From Dichetophora obliterata (Eukaryota > Arthropoda > Insecta > Diptera > Sciomyzidae), in assembly GCA_963920525.1 (NCBI GenBank), contig OY986435.1:103216615-103280614 (forward strand): a stretch of DNA of 64,000 nt, given 5' to 3'. Made by a program: the position numbers and the translations under genes. The notes under the pieces were generated by a model. The model did no database searches. It saw only the letters and a list, made by a program, of their open reading frames with translations, and was not told the origin of the DNA. Below, piece by piece: positions 45,787 through 57,090 of this stretch (positions are counted from its first letter, which is position 1; each line of letters begins with the position of its first letter).

Positions 45787-47934
45787 TTAACTGAAGAATT
45801 TCAAGTACTGGACCCTGAAATCATTGTTGATAATAGATCTGATTCATTGGAAGTTCCGACTTCACACAAGTAATAATATTGTTATAACTTTATAAATATT
45901 TATATTATATATTCCAACACGTTTAAATCCAGGTTTTGAACAAAACGTTTCCAAGACCGCTGGCTATACAATCCGTCATCTCAGGACTGGATGGAAAAGG
46001 ATCCAAGCTCTCCCTGTCATTTTATTTGAAGACCATGTGGAAGAAAACGGAAGAAGCGAAAAAGCACATGTATCATCTAGATATGTTACGTAAGCAAAAC
46101 GCAGCATTCAGAAAGCGACGATAACGATGTTAAACAATCCAAATGGCAGCAACCGAAAAGCAAAAGAACTTTATATGGCACAATTTACTGTCAACCATAA
46201 TTTGGCGTTATCAGTTGCAGACGATTGAATAGTTTGTGCAACTACATTGGAGATTCAACGACGAAAAATGCGACGACACTAGGAAGAACAAAAGCATCAT
46301 GTCTTATTAAGAATGTTATAAAAGAAGAGCGAAAAAGGCACCTTTTTCAAACTCTTCGGTAAAATGCATTCAACATTATATGCGATGAGTTGACAGCTAT
46401 CAACTTCACGAAGCAATTGACAATTGTTTCTCGTAGTGACTCAATGGATGTCCATGACGGTTTTTGACTTTGATCGAGTTAGGAGAAGGAAAAGCCCAGC
46501 ATTTATATCGAGAAATAGTTGGTAAGAACATATCCGATCCGTATAATATTGTTAATTAAAATATTATTTTATTTAATAGACTTTTTTAACAACAGTTCAA
46601 TCGACTACAAAAATAACATGGTTGGCTATGGTTAGATGAAGCGTCTGTAATGTTTGGAGTCAATAATTGTTTGTATACACTTCTTAATCGAGATATCCCA
46701 CGTAATACAATAAAAATATAATTATGAGTTTATTGCAATTTCGTAAATTTGTATTTTTAATTTATTTTCTGAAAGACTTGTTCGCAATGAAATGTGTTTG
46801 CCACTCATATCACCTGTGTGCATAACATACTTGCAAGCAACTACCCGAAATCTTCTTAAAGAACGTAGCAAACTATTTCTGCTCTTCAAAAAGAGTTCAA
46901 AAACTACAAGCATTTCAAGATCGTTTTTAATCTTAATCAATATAAAATACTTCACCCTGCACCATCTCGTTGGTTATCACTTTATAAAAGTTTTGAAGGG
47001 TAATTAAACATTACGAACCACTAAAAGCTTTTTTTTTGGAGGAAGAATCTGAAAATGAAAATGCTTTTGGCATTTGTGTAGAGCTCTCGAACCCATTTAC
47101 TAAATTATATTTAAATTTCTTAGATTATGTACTTCCCATATTTATTGAAAGAAATGTTGAAATGCAGTCTGCCAAAGTTAAAATTCATAAAGTTTATACA
47201 GAATTTTTGACAATGTTCAAGTCCCTTTTATGTAATTTGGTAAACATACCAACAACAATAGACCAAGAAATTTTATTTTCAAAAAATTATTCAGAAATTG
47301 AGAATAACAATTGCTTAGAGAACAATTAACCTATTTTAGATTTAGTCCCAGTTGTTGAAATTGAACTAAAACTAATAAATGACTCATTAGGAATTTTTAA
47401 TTTTAAACATAATTGTTTAAATTTCTTTAGAACAGCCTCCAAAGAAGTTCTTACGATATTTCCATCAGGAAATTTTAATATATTGAAACGATTTTCAGAT
47501 AAAGTCCCTCAAATTTAAAAAATAAATCTTTAGTGCCTTTAATCCAGCTTTTACCAAATGTAATTCCTGAAGAAAATTTTAACAGCATTTGTAGGGAATT
47601 AAACAAAATTGCGAAAACAAATATTGAAATTATGCCGCCTTTTACTGAATTTTGGAAAAATATTTTAAATGAACAAAATAAAAACATTTTCATGTATCCG
47701 GAAATGAGAAAATTAATTTCTTATATATTTTGCCTTTCTCATTCTTCAGCTAATGTGGAACGAATATTTTCTCAAATAAATATTAATAAAAATAAATTGA
47801 GAAAAAGGCTTTCCACGGAAATGCTTTCTAGCATTTTATATGCTAAGAGCTTATCAAAATCGAACTGCACAACAGAAGTTCAGTTTAATAAAGTCCACTG
47901 TGAACTTTATTCTAGCGCAATATATAAAAATTAA

Positions 47935-48899
47935 TTTAACTAAACTCTGTAAATATCAATTTAAATTAATTTATTTGTGTGCCTTTTTATTTTATTAATT
48001 TTTAAGAAAAATAATTGAATTCAATATGCTTATTATGATTTTAATAAATAAAGATCTGAATAATTTTAAAAATACATTTTTTTTATTGAATATGGGCACT
48101 TCCACGGTCAACCACGCGACATTCGTACGCCTTTGAGGTGCAAAAAACTAAAGAAAATGAAGAAAAAAATTTTTGTTGTTATTTTTCGATATCATTTTCG
48201 TAGAAATATGTTAAGTACAAACTGTAGGTTACGAAGATTTTATGTTTTCAATATATTATTTGAATACATGCGATCTAGCACACGACAAAAAATGGAACTC
48301 GTTTTCAACTGCATCTAGAAAAATGCAGAAATCTGCGAAACGTAACATCAAATTTCAAAGCAATTAACTTTAAACTTAAATGGATTAATGTATCTTTCTA
48401 ATGATAGCTGTCATGTTGAAATAGTTACCATCGTTGTTTTTTTTTTAAGCTTAAGTATAATCTAGCACGCGAGTTCTAGCACGCGACATATTTTTCCATT
48501 GCAATTTAATTGGGTAATTAAGTAATAAGGTAGTTAAGTAATAATGTAATTTAGGTATTAAAAACAAATTTATTATATTTTCCTTTCCTTGCATCAACCA
48601 TATTTTCATTATCTTTAGCCAATGCTTTCCATTTTTACTAAAACAAAAATGTCTACGAAACATTTACTAAACATTTACGAAAAAGAAAAACTATATTTGT
48701 GAAATAGTGCAGACGATTTGATCATCATGTTTAATGAATTTATGTACAAATTGCTTAAATTAATAAAATTAAAATGTTCCTTTTAGATAATATTATAAAA
48801 TAATAAGTTTTAATTTTTTGTCACAGTTTAATTTTTTTGTATCGGCAATTATGTTGCGATACTGCAAAAATCAAATTAGTTTTAGGTATTTAATACTGC
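47935..48899. other. 3' flank of hAT B, non-coding
   Basis: AT-rich; CTAGCACGCGA-like motif recurs at 48270, 48462 and 48476. No gene. Confidence 0.4.
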
Positions 48900-49039
48900 A
48901 TTTTGGTATTTTGTGGGAATTTTGAGGTATTTTGTGTTAGTTTGAGGTATTTTGGGGTGCGAGAAAAAGAGAAATTTGGTGGTAATTTCATCTGGCGACT
49001 CTGCCCAGGTCTCCGAAATTTAACACATTACGTATCATA

Positions 49040-49345
49040 TTATATGAAAACTTTTATATGGAAAAATTCTAAGCCTTTTCTATTATTTCTGTATGAAGAA
49101 ATTCTACAAAAAAGTACCCAAAATATTTTTAAATGAACAGAATCATTAGTAAAAAAATGTAGATTTAAAAAAATTTTATTTTTGGTTTGAGCTGGGTCTC
49201 GAACCCGCGCTCCCGAAAGCTTACTTACTTTCATTTATAATGATGCAAAATAAGCTGAAGTTTGTTAAAAACTGCGGTGGACGAGTGGATAAGATGTCAG
49301 ACCGCCACATGAGAAGACGTTGGTTCAAATCTGGAAAATGTTCGT
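49040..49345. repeat. tRNA-like two-way module, monomer
   Basis: Plus strand has box A TGGACGAGTGGATAAGA (49278) and box B GGTTCAAATCT (49320); minus strand has box B GGGTTCGAGACCC (about 49192-49204). The linker ATGATGCAAAATAAGC between them is shared, in reverse, with both modules at 57284-57626. This is a composite Pol III-type repeat read from both strands. Confidence 0.6.
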
Positions 49346-49584
49346 AGTTTTTTATTTCAAGTTGATATATTTATTGATTTTCTTTCTTACGTGCATTCTC
49401 AAAAAGACTTCTAGCGGGCCTCTTTAGAGTTGCGAGAGCGGAAGGCCTGAAAAATTTTCTCGTTTCATAGAAAAAAGAAAGTATACTTGGATATGAGTGT
49501 GGAAGCACTTCGAAATCCATATGAAGGCCTGCTAGTAGTGCTTCGAACTCCCGCTATTGCCAACTGGGAAGTGTCTCGTGTGTT

Positions 49585-49889
49585 TGTGGTAGTGACACAA
49601 CCTATTTTCTCAAGAGCTGCGGATGACGAACGTCAAACAAAAGAAAACATAAAACGATCGTTATTTATGTTTATTTATTATTAACGTAGAAAACATAAAA
49701 CGAGCGTTAAGTAAAATTTTTCTGTTTAATATTGTGTTGTGTCAAATTTTCTTTATGTGACAAAAAACATTTTTGATTTCTTAATTTTGCATCAGCTGCC
49801 ATAGCAACCAAAGCACGCTCTCGTTTTGATTTTATTTTGTTTGACTTTCGTCATCCGCAGCTAAAGTTGTTTGGCTACTTGGTTAATTC
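49585..49889. mobile_element. MITE family copy 2 (inverted)
   Basis: Reverse orientation of 39906-40220: starts with ACACAACCTATTTTCTC and ends GGCTACTTGGTTAATT, with CATCAGCTGCCATAGCAACC inside. Confidence 0.7.
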
Positions 49890-50267
49890 TATAATGGCTT
49901 TAGAGGAAAGAGCTTTAACATTAGAGGCAAAATTTGAAAAACTTTTCGGCCTCTTTTTGTTCTAAGATGTACATCTATATGATAAGTTATCTGTGCTTTA
50001 ACCTTTTTCGCTCTTTTCGGTGTTAAACTCGCGAAAAACAAACACAAAAATAAAACGATATTAGCTGGATTTCCGTGGTCGTTGATCTAGAGCGCGGCTC
50101 TATTTTACTCACAAAACAATAACAAAAATAAGAACCAGCTTGATATATTTCTGATCTTAAAGCATAATTTTCAAGCATTTTTTATCAAAACGAACATAGT
50201 TGGCAAATCTAAATAACTATTCATTTTTGTATTTTGACTTTTCATCGCTCAAACATGGCGAATAATA

Positions 50268-50735
50268 AGGTAGGGTAAGTAGCTTTGACAAGACCTATCG
50301 TTAATATCAAAGTGTGTTTTAGAGATGCCAGTTTTCTTTATTAATGTTATTTCTGGTTAAATGTCTTTATTCCACGTTGTCCGACAAATTGCATAACTTC
50401 TTTTTGCCATTTTTGTACTTTTAAAAGTACTTTTAAAATATATGTAACTTCGCACAAAATTCTCTATGAAAACCACAAATACAGGCTTATAAAACCAAGA
50501 ATAAATTCGAAGTGGAAGGCTCAAGCTGGATTACAACATACAATAATATTTCAAGCTTGCTTAAAACAAAAAACCTGTACTTCCTCGTTTTGAAGTATTA
50601 ATAGTAAAGGATTTCATCAGAAACGCTAAGAAAAAGTATGGATTTTTCATTGGATTTCAATATGTGATATGGTAGTACTATATTTTATGATTTTGATATT
50701 AACGATAGGTCTTATCAAAGATACTTACCCCACCT
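50268..50735. mobile_element. 468-bp MITE with 40-bp inverted ends
   Basis: Left AGGTAGGGTAAGTAGCTTTG and GACCTATCGTTAATATCAAA; right complement TTTGATATTAACGATAGGTC and ACTTACCCCACCT. Non-coding. It directly abuts the next MITE. Confidence 0.75.
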
Positions 50736-50740
50736 CATAA

Positions 50741-51048
50741 TATAACTAACCAAGTAGCCGCACAATTTTAGCTGCGGATGACGAAAGAAAATCAAAACTT
50801 GTGTGTGTTATGGTTGCTATGGCAGCTGATGCAAAACGGAGACATTAAAAATGTTTTTTGTCGCACAAAGAAAATAAATAAATAAATTTTAAACAACACA
50901 ATATTGGAAAAGAAAAATTTTGCTTAACGCTCGTTTTGTATTATGAACACAATTTTGAAAAAATTACGTCCGTTTTATGTTTTCTTTTGTTTGACGTTTG
51001 TCATCCGCAGCTCATGAGAAAATAGGCGCGGCTACCTGTTAAATAGTT
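50741..51048. mobile_element. MITE family copy 3
   Basis: Same ends and internal blocks as 39906-40220: TATAACTAACCAAGTAGCCG, TATGGCAGCTGATGC, CATCCGCAGCTCATGAGAAA. Confidence 0.7.
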
Positions 51049-52155
51049 CTATTAAGCCCTATATCATTATTCTGCCACGCGCTCAATGGGCGTTATGGTA
51101 TTGCTGTTTTCTTTTGTTATTGCTCTTCAAACAGCTCTTTTAAGACATTGGTGCCAAATTTTTATAAAGTTGAACCAATGTTGTTCCACTGAGATTCGAT
51201 CTAATCTAGTGCCACGGGAATGCAGCTATTGAAAAACCAGTTATTGAAAGATAACAAGATAGGAAACTTAGAAAACATAACCTCAAAAAATGTTTGCATG
51301 GATTTGTGCATAAAAAATCAACCCTGATCTTCACTCTTGTTCTTCATCGGCCGCAAGCTCACAAAGAAATTACTTTGCAACCCCTGAAAATAATGCATAT
51401 AATCTGTGTTTTAGTATGTATACAATTAATTAAGTTAGGTTGTAATTACTTTGCAATTAATTAATACAATTAAGTTAGGTTGTAATTAGATGTTTGCAAC
51501 CGAAACTTATTATTCCCTTTATTTTGGTTTATATATGCTTTTAAAGTTTGGCAATTTCTTCAGTTGTTGTATATGTCAACATTTTTGAAAAATTTTCTTT
51601 TACTCAAACCTCCGCTATTCTACACAAACCCCCGCTACTTGAGGTGAGATTTAAAAAAGGAATGCTCTTCTTTTCTGCTTTTTTCTGCTGGAACTTTGTT
51701 TTCAAAAAAGAAAAATAATGTATGGATTGTGTCTTTTAACATTTTAATCTTTAAATTGTGTTAAAAGAATCTGTTGAACATTCAAATAATTACATACATG
51801 CTCCTATTTTATTAGATATCGCCAAAGTTTGGAAAATTTCACACTTGTCGTTTTTTTCAGTGGCTTTTTATTTTCACCACTTTGGCATTTTATTTTCAGA
51901 GTTGTCAACTGTCATTGTTTTCTTTTATAATTGCAATCTATTTTTTGAATTTTCCCATGCATTTAATTGTGAGCTTTTTAGATCAAGCAAGTTGTTCTCG
52001 TCACAAATTTACTTGAGTGGAATAAATATTAAGGTTATTCATACAAAGTGATGATTTTTTAATTTGAGCAATTAGTTATTTTTACCAGGCAGGTCGTATA
52101 AAAAAGGACGTAAGGAACATTCCTTAAACTCGGTTATGGATTTACAGCATTAATG
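51049..52155. other. intron sequence, no gene seen
   Basis: AATTAAGTTAGGTTGTAATTA is duplicated at 51428-51490. A 97-codon frame (51758-52051) has no recognisable features. Confidence 0.4.
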
Positions 52156-52445
52156 TCAGCTACAATATATTGTCATATGCTGCGTATGGGTAAAATCTAG
52201 CGTTGGGACGTTACATTCTGATACATTTTTTCATAAATTTCGCAAATTGATTTAACAGTTTTTCAATTAAGATGTATCTGGTTAAATAGCTGGTTAAAAA
52301 ATGTATTTGGTCAGCTACAATATATTGTCATATGCTGCGTATGGTTAAAACCTAGCATTCGGACGTTACATTCTGATACATGTTTTCATAAATTTCGCAA
52401 ATTTAATTAACAGGTTTTCAATTACGATGTATCTGGTTAAATAAC
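52156..52445. repeat. 155-bp tandem repeat, two units
   Basis: GTCAGCTACAATATATTGTC starts units at 52156 and 52311; both contain GACGTTACATTCTGATACAT and GATGTATCTGGTTAAATA. It forms the outer part of the left arm of the large foldback. Confidence 0.85.
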
Positions 52446-52904
52446 TCTTTATGAGTATAATTTATAATAATTATAACATCCTGCATCATACAGCAGATTA
52501 TTTAATATTTTTTATTTTTTTTCGTTCATTCGAACGTTACTGAAAAAGGAAGTTCTTGTGAGACTAAAACTCGAACTTAAAAAATTTCTGCGAAATGGTC
52601 GATCGCATCTCGAAAGTCTAAGAGAAAAAAATGCAAATTGAAAAAATTTAAAAAATGGCCAACATCATTTCAAAGAAATTAATGGAATTGAACCATTTGC
52701 TGCATAAACTTGCTGCAATAGTGACATACTTGTTGCCCTTTTCATTAGAATCAAAACATATTTTATTCTTAAATTTTTAATTGGGATGTGTATCTGCCGA
52801 ATTTTAAAGCGAAATTTTTGTGTGTTTCACACTTAATCTTATGTATACATTTCTGTAAAATATCCCTCCAGGAAAAATCGGAAGGCTTCCATCTTAAAGT
52901 GATA

Positions 52905-53030
52905 AAGAAACATTCCCCACCGTATCTTTTGAAAGCTTAAGGGTAGTTTTGTATTTATATTGTTTCCCCACCGCATCCTTTGGAAGCTTAAGGGTAGTTT
53001 TGTATTTATATTGTTTCCAAACCGCTTCTT
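52905..53030. repeat. 56-bp tandem repeat
   Basis: GAAGCTTAAGGGTAGTTTTG recurs with TATTTATATTGTTTCC; two full units and a partial third (CCAAACCGCTTC). Confidence 0.8.
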
Positions 53031-53117
53031 TAAGAAAGCATGTGGAAACTTTTATTTATTGTCAAGCAATGACAATAGAAAATATTAATATCATTGTTTT
53101 CTAGTCACTTACTGTAG

Positions 53118-53188
53118 AATTCGATAGTCTAGTGGTAGCGCGCTCGACTCTCACTCAGGGGTCCCGGGTTCGAATCCTGGCCGAATCC
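53118..53188 (+). tRNA. tRNA-Glu(CTC)-like gene
   Basis: 71 nt that fold as a cloverleaf: acceptor AATTCGA/CCGAATC (5 of 7 pairs), D arm with box A TAGTCTAGTGGTAG, anticodon stem CTCGA/TCAGG (one mismatch) with loop CTCTCAC giving anticodon CTC, and T arm CCGGG TTCGAAT CCTGG with an exact box B. T33 and a purine at 37 are in place. Mismatches in acceptor, D and anticodon stems, and its position inside a repeat element, suggest a tRNA-derived pseudogene or SINE-like copy rather than a working tRNA. No TTTT terminator is close behind it. Confidence 0.5.
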
Positions 53189-53203
53189 ATTATCATAACA
53201 ATG

Positions 53204-53345
53204 GAGAGGAATGTTTCCACATTAATTCTTAAAACAGGGGAGAGGACTGCTTCCAATTCACTTTTGAGGACAGCGGAGAGAAATGTTTCCACATGACTTT
53301 TTAACACAGCGGGGAGGAATGTTTCCCTCTAATGACATGCTATGT
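53204..53345. repeat. 36-bp tandem repeat, four units
   Basis: Units begin GGAGAGGAATGTTTCCACAT at 53204 and recur, with changes, near 53240, 53276 and 53312. Confidence 0.75.
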
Positions 53346-53606
53346 TAAAAAAGCAATGGAATGTGCAACAAAGGGGAATGCTTCCTACATTCCATGGAAT
53401 GTTTCCTGGTAACATCCGGGAATGCTCACATTTTCTGGTGGGATCGTATACATATATAAGTATATATATATATATAAGTGTATACGTATATTAATACAAT
53501 ATTTTACAGAAATGTATACATAATATTATATAAATGGCAATGACTTAAAAGTGTGAAACACACAAAAATTTCGTTTTAAAATTTTGTTTTAATATATATA
53601 TATATA

Positions 53607-54528
53607 AAGGGTCCGCCAAATAACTTTTTTTTTTGAAAATACTAAAAAAAACTGCTAAATATTTTCTCAAATTTCTTTTTTTATTTGAAAGTACAATCCT
53701 TCCGGTTAATAATGAAAAAGAATTTCATTCAAATGGCTGCCTCGACTGGCCATGCAGTAGCCTACACGATAGGTCTAATTTTTAAGCACATTATCGATTG
53801 TGTGCAGCTGTATTTCACCAATGGCTTCACGAATATTATCCTTTAAAGCGTTAATTGTCTCTGGCTTGTCGGCGTAACACTTATCTTTGAGGGCACCCCA
53901 CAAATAATAGTCCAACGGTGTCAAATCGCAGCTCCGAGGTGGCCAAACGACATCAGCTCTGCGGTTGATAATGCGATCTTCAAAAACAGGGCGCAAAACA
54001 TCGAGTGTAGCTTCGGCTGTGTGGCACGTAGCGCCGTCCTGTTGAAACCAAATGTTGCCAGTATCCTCCTCTTCAATTTTTGTGAACAAAAATTCGTTCA
54101 ACATGGCCCGATAACGATCGCCATTGACTGTAACGGCCACTCCTTCCTCATTTTCGAAGAAAAATGGCCCAATTATGCCTCTGGACCAAAATCCGCACCA
54201 AACAGTGACTCGTTTTGGGTGCAGCGGCTTTTCAATGTATGCGTGCGGATTTTTTGTGCCCCAAATGCAACAATTTTGCTTGTTTACATAACCACCAAGA
54301 TCAAAATGAGCTTCATCTGAAAAGATGATTTTTTTTTGGCAAAATCGGCATCATGATTTTCAAAGTAATGTCGCAATAATTCCCAGCGTTGTTCAAGCGT
54401 ATACACAACCATATTCATTAAGCGGAAGGATAAAACTAATTATCTGTCAAATCAGACATGAGCTAAGTGTTACCATTCACGAAATAAGCACTAATAACAA
54501 AAAAAAAGACGTTAGATGGCGCACCCTG
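53607..54528 (-). mobile_element. mariner element, DD41D (rosa-like), internally deleted
   Basis: Flanked by TA at 53605-53606 and 54529-54530, with inverted ends AAGGGTCCGCCA / TGGCGCACCCTG. 922 bp, somewhat shorter than intact mariners because part of the transposase N-terminus is missing. Inserted in a TA-rich part of the foldback arm. Confidence 0.85.
53775..54418 (-). pseudogene. mariner transposase (DD41D), N-terminal deletion
   Basis: Starts MNMVVYTLEQRWELLRHYFE at 54418, then jumps to the catalytic domain: IIFSDEAHFDLGGY (first Asp), CIWGTKNPH, RVTVWCGFWS, NIWFQQDGATCHTA (second Asp), and WPPRSCDLTPLDYYLWG. From the second Asp to the Asp in TPLD there are 41 residues, the rosa-group signature. 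The DNA-binding helix-turn-helix region is deleted and the frame shifts at an A9 run near 54343; the last 121 codons (54140-53775) are open. All three Asp are kept but no active enzyme can be made. Confidence 0.8.
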
Positions 54529-55077
54529 TATATATAAGTGTATACGTAAATTAAAACAATATTTTACAGAAATGTATACATAAGATTACATAAATGGCAA
54601 TGACTTAAAAGTGTGAAACACACAAAAATTTCGTTTTAAAATTTGGCAGATACACATCCCAATTAAAAATTTAAGAATAAAATTTGTTTTGATTCTAATG
54701 AAAAGAGCAACAAATATAAGTTTATGCAGCAAATGGTTCAATTCCATTAATTTCTTTGAAATGATGTTGGCCATTTTTTTAATTTGCAATTTTTTTCCCC
54801 TTAGACTTTCGAGATGAGATCGACCATTTCGCAGAAATATTTTAAGTTCGAGAATTAGTCTCACAAGAACTTCCTTTTTCAGTAACGTTCGAATGAACGA
54901 AAAAAATAAAAAATATTAAATAAACTGCGGTATGATACAGGATGTTATAATTATTATAAATTATACTCATGAAGAGCTATTTAACTAGATACATCTTAAT
55001 TGAAAACCTGTTAATTAAATTTGTTAATTAAATATATATATATATATATAAATATATAAGTGGTATAAAAACGGGCC

Positions 55078-55375
55078 AATAATTTTGAAATTTCGAATTG
55101 CAATATAGGAAAGTCAATTATTCGTAAATTTTCCCAACAAATTCGGCAATTTTTCCCAAAAAGAAGCAATAAAACGCAAAAATAGTGGCAAAACGCCCTC
55201 TGGTGGATCTCACAAATAAAAATAAACGTCAAAAATTAATTCATTTACCCCAAAAAACCCCCATATATACACATATAAATATATTTGTTTGTCTTTTTAA
55301 TGCAATTTCTAAACCAAATCTTGAATATATTGAAAAAATACCTATTTTGAAAAAGTGGAAGGCTCCGATTTCAAG
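55078..55375. repeat. 0.3-kb interspersed repeat, copy 1
   Basis: Shares CCCAACAAATTCGGCAATTT, AAGAAGCAATAAAACGCAAA and ACCTATTTTGAAAAAGTGG with 56908-57840. Uninterrupted here. Non-coding. Confidence 0.75.
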
Positions 55376-55437
55376 ATAAATCTATACTCTCCTCGCAAAA
55401 GTTTCTTAAAATAACCCATTGAACACCTCCAGGGTTG

Positions 55438-55506
55438 GGTCAACATCGCAATAAAATTTGCCAAAAAAGTATATTAAAGCGGGTCAAATTTTTTTGCGAT
55501 GTTGGC
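55438..55506. repeat. 24-bp-arm hairpin
   Basis: GGTCAACATCGCAATAAAAT and its near-complement AATTTTTTTGCGATGTTGGCC surround a short AT-rich loop. Confidence 0.7.
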
Positions 55507-55754
55507 CGTATATCAATAAACATATATATATATATTAAGGCAGGTCGATTTAAAAATCGACCATTGCTCAGTGAAAATCGTATTCTAGGGATCAAAATAA
55601 GAAACTTTGTCCGAGGAACTGAACTATACCTCTTAAATGAATTCTAATGCCCCAACTTTTCCGTAGGGTTAAATTTTGAAAAATCCCTCTTTGACCCATT
55701 TATAGTGCCCCAATCGAGTCCAAATGTATGACCGACCCGTTCTAAATTTGGAGG

Positions 55755-55856
55755 GCCGATCCACCCATACCAGTGGCACACCCCCTGTAACCCCCCTGGG
55801 GATTCCCCATATAAACATTTGTTACAGGGGGTGTGCCACTGGCATGGGTGGATCGG
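55755..55856. repeat. 36-bp-arm palindrome
   Basis: CCGATCCACCCATACCAGTG...CTGTAAC at 55755-55791 is repeated inverted at 55820-55856 with a single difference, around a 28-bp loop. GC-rich in an AT-rich area. Confidence 0.85.
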
Positions 55857-56907
55857 ATAAACAAATTTCTTTCGTTAACACATACTTCCGTTTTTTTGCG
55901 GACGTTATTTGTCCTTCATACTCATTCAAAAAATGCCCAAGCTTTATGAAGATTGAGAGGAAGAGGGGGAAAAACTGTTCAGGAAAACGCTCATTTTCTA
56001 CATTAAAACGAATTAAAAACTATTTACGGGCAACTATGATGCCTTATTAAAAATTGAAACAGATCTAGTCGGGCCTAGGGCGGCAAAATGCCTAAATCCG
56101 CAACTGCAAGAGCGCTAACAATAGAATATCGAGGCCGCCCATCACGACCTATGTCGATTTTATCAAATTTTAGACACAAAATGCAAAATATGTTTTTTTT
56201 CAGAATTTCAACTTGATTGTTCAGTAGAGAAAAACATTTCGCACACTATATACATAAGGGTCACAACTTTAAATTTTTAACTTCTTACTTAAACTTAACT
56301 CGCAGTGTAGAAATCTATCGCTTGGAAAAATTTCACACTCGTAAGTCTTGCCTTTCGCGGTAAAAACATAGTTTTGTTTCGGTTCTTATATGGTGTTGCT
56401 GGGAAAAAACCGTTTTTGCCGTTCCTGAAAGTTTTTATTTTTTGAGTTTGTGCCCCTTTTGTATTTATTGTGCGATACGTAAATTCAAAATAATAAGGCG
56501 GTAATGCTGTATAAAACTGAACTTTATTATAAGAAGAATTCCACAGTGCCAGAAGCAGTGATTTTGCTTAGAAGGAAAAGTCTTTCTTGCTTTCAACTCG
56601 GGGTAATATCTTGCGGCTCTCTAATGTCGCCATCATAATACCTTATTGATTTTCTTCTCAAACTCGTTTAGGTTATGTGCACTCACTTATATCGCGTGGT
56701 TACTCTTTGGAGTTCTACGAAAAGTGAGCTCTCAATATGTCAAAGTTTTGACAATAATCACAATGTTGTAGCCACTTTTAAGAAAAAAGTTATTCAGAAA
56801 GTCCACTTTATTTCTTTGTATCTAATTTACTGATTTCATATTACTTTAAAATCGACATAGATCATGTATGAGTACCTGTCCTTATTTTAAACGCTGAATA
56901 TTTTTGG
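55857..56907. other. intron sequence, no gene seen
   Basis: No gene or repeat ends recognised. Confidence 0.4.
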
Positions 56908-57090
56908 CTATTTGAAATTTGGAATTGCAATATGCGAAAGTCAAATATTCGTCAATTTTCCCAACAAATTCGGCAATTTTCCCCAAAAAGAAGCAATAAA
57001 ACGCAAAAATATTAGCAAATCGACGTCTGTTGGATCTCACAAATAAAAATAAAAGTAAAAAATGAATTCCTTTACCAAAAAACCCCCACA

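Larger units (their letters stand above)
44095..47934 (+). pseudogene. hAT transposase of element B
   Basis: Acidic N-terminal part (NFFNSSDDASDE, about 44230), interrupted by the TTAA element, then EEFQVLDPEIIVDNRSDS (45794). A BED-like domain starts FQDRWLYNPSSQDWMEKDPS (45948). Further motifs in shifting frames: MAQFTVNHNLALSVADD (46174), TKASCLIKNVIKE (46285), NIICDELTAINFTKQ (46370, DUF4371-type catalytic stretch), YLPEIFLKNVANYF (46840). The last frame (47533-47934) holds the dimerisation region YPEMRKLISYIFCLSHSSAN and VERIFSQININKNKLRKR, well kept. Many stops and shifts; inactive. Confidence 0.7.
43789..48954 (+). mobile_element. hAT transposon B, interrupted by a TTAA element
   Basis: Bounded by inverted sub-terminal arrays: CAAAATACCACAAAATACC with two more copies at the left, GGTATTTTG arrays ending at 48954 at the right. 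Between lie decayed transposase pieces (44095-47934) and the inserted Kolobok-like element. Without the insertion it is 3.7 kb, a normal autonomous hAT size. No clean 8-bp duplication at these borders, so exact ends are uncertain. Confidence 0.55.
52863..53446. mobile_element. tRNA-bearing TIR element
   Basis: Left end ATCCCTCCAGGAAAAATC and right end CATTTTCTGGTGGGAT are imperfect inverted repeats. It holds a 56-bp tandem repeat (52905-53030), a tRNA-like gene (53118-53188) and a 36-bp tandem repeat (53204-53345). No target duplication could be fixed. Confidence 0.5.
52311..55020. mobile_element. large foldback element, left and right arms with insertions
   Basis: 52415-52862 recurs inverted at 54536-55018 (for example GGTTTTCAATTACGATGTAT versus ATACATCTTAATTGAAAACC, and CATTCGAACGTTACTGAAAA on the opposite strand). 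Central DNA is replaced by a tRNA-bearing TIR element (52863-53446). In the right arm about 120 bp (TACAGAAATGTATACATAA...) occur twice, at 53475-53600 and 54531-54650, on both sides of a mariner. No gene of its own. Confidence 0.7.

Noticed and set aside
54586..54864. 92-codon minus-strand frame in the foldback arm
   Set aside because: Lies within a non-coding inverted arm; the matching left-arm sequence does not conserve the frame.
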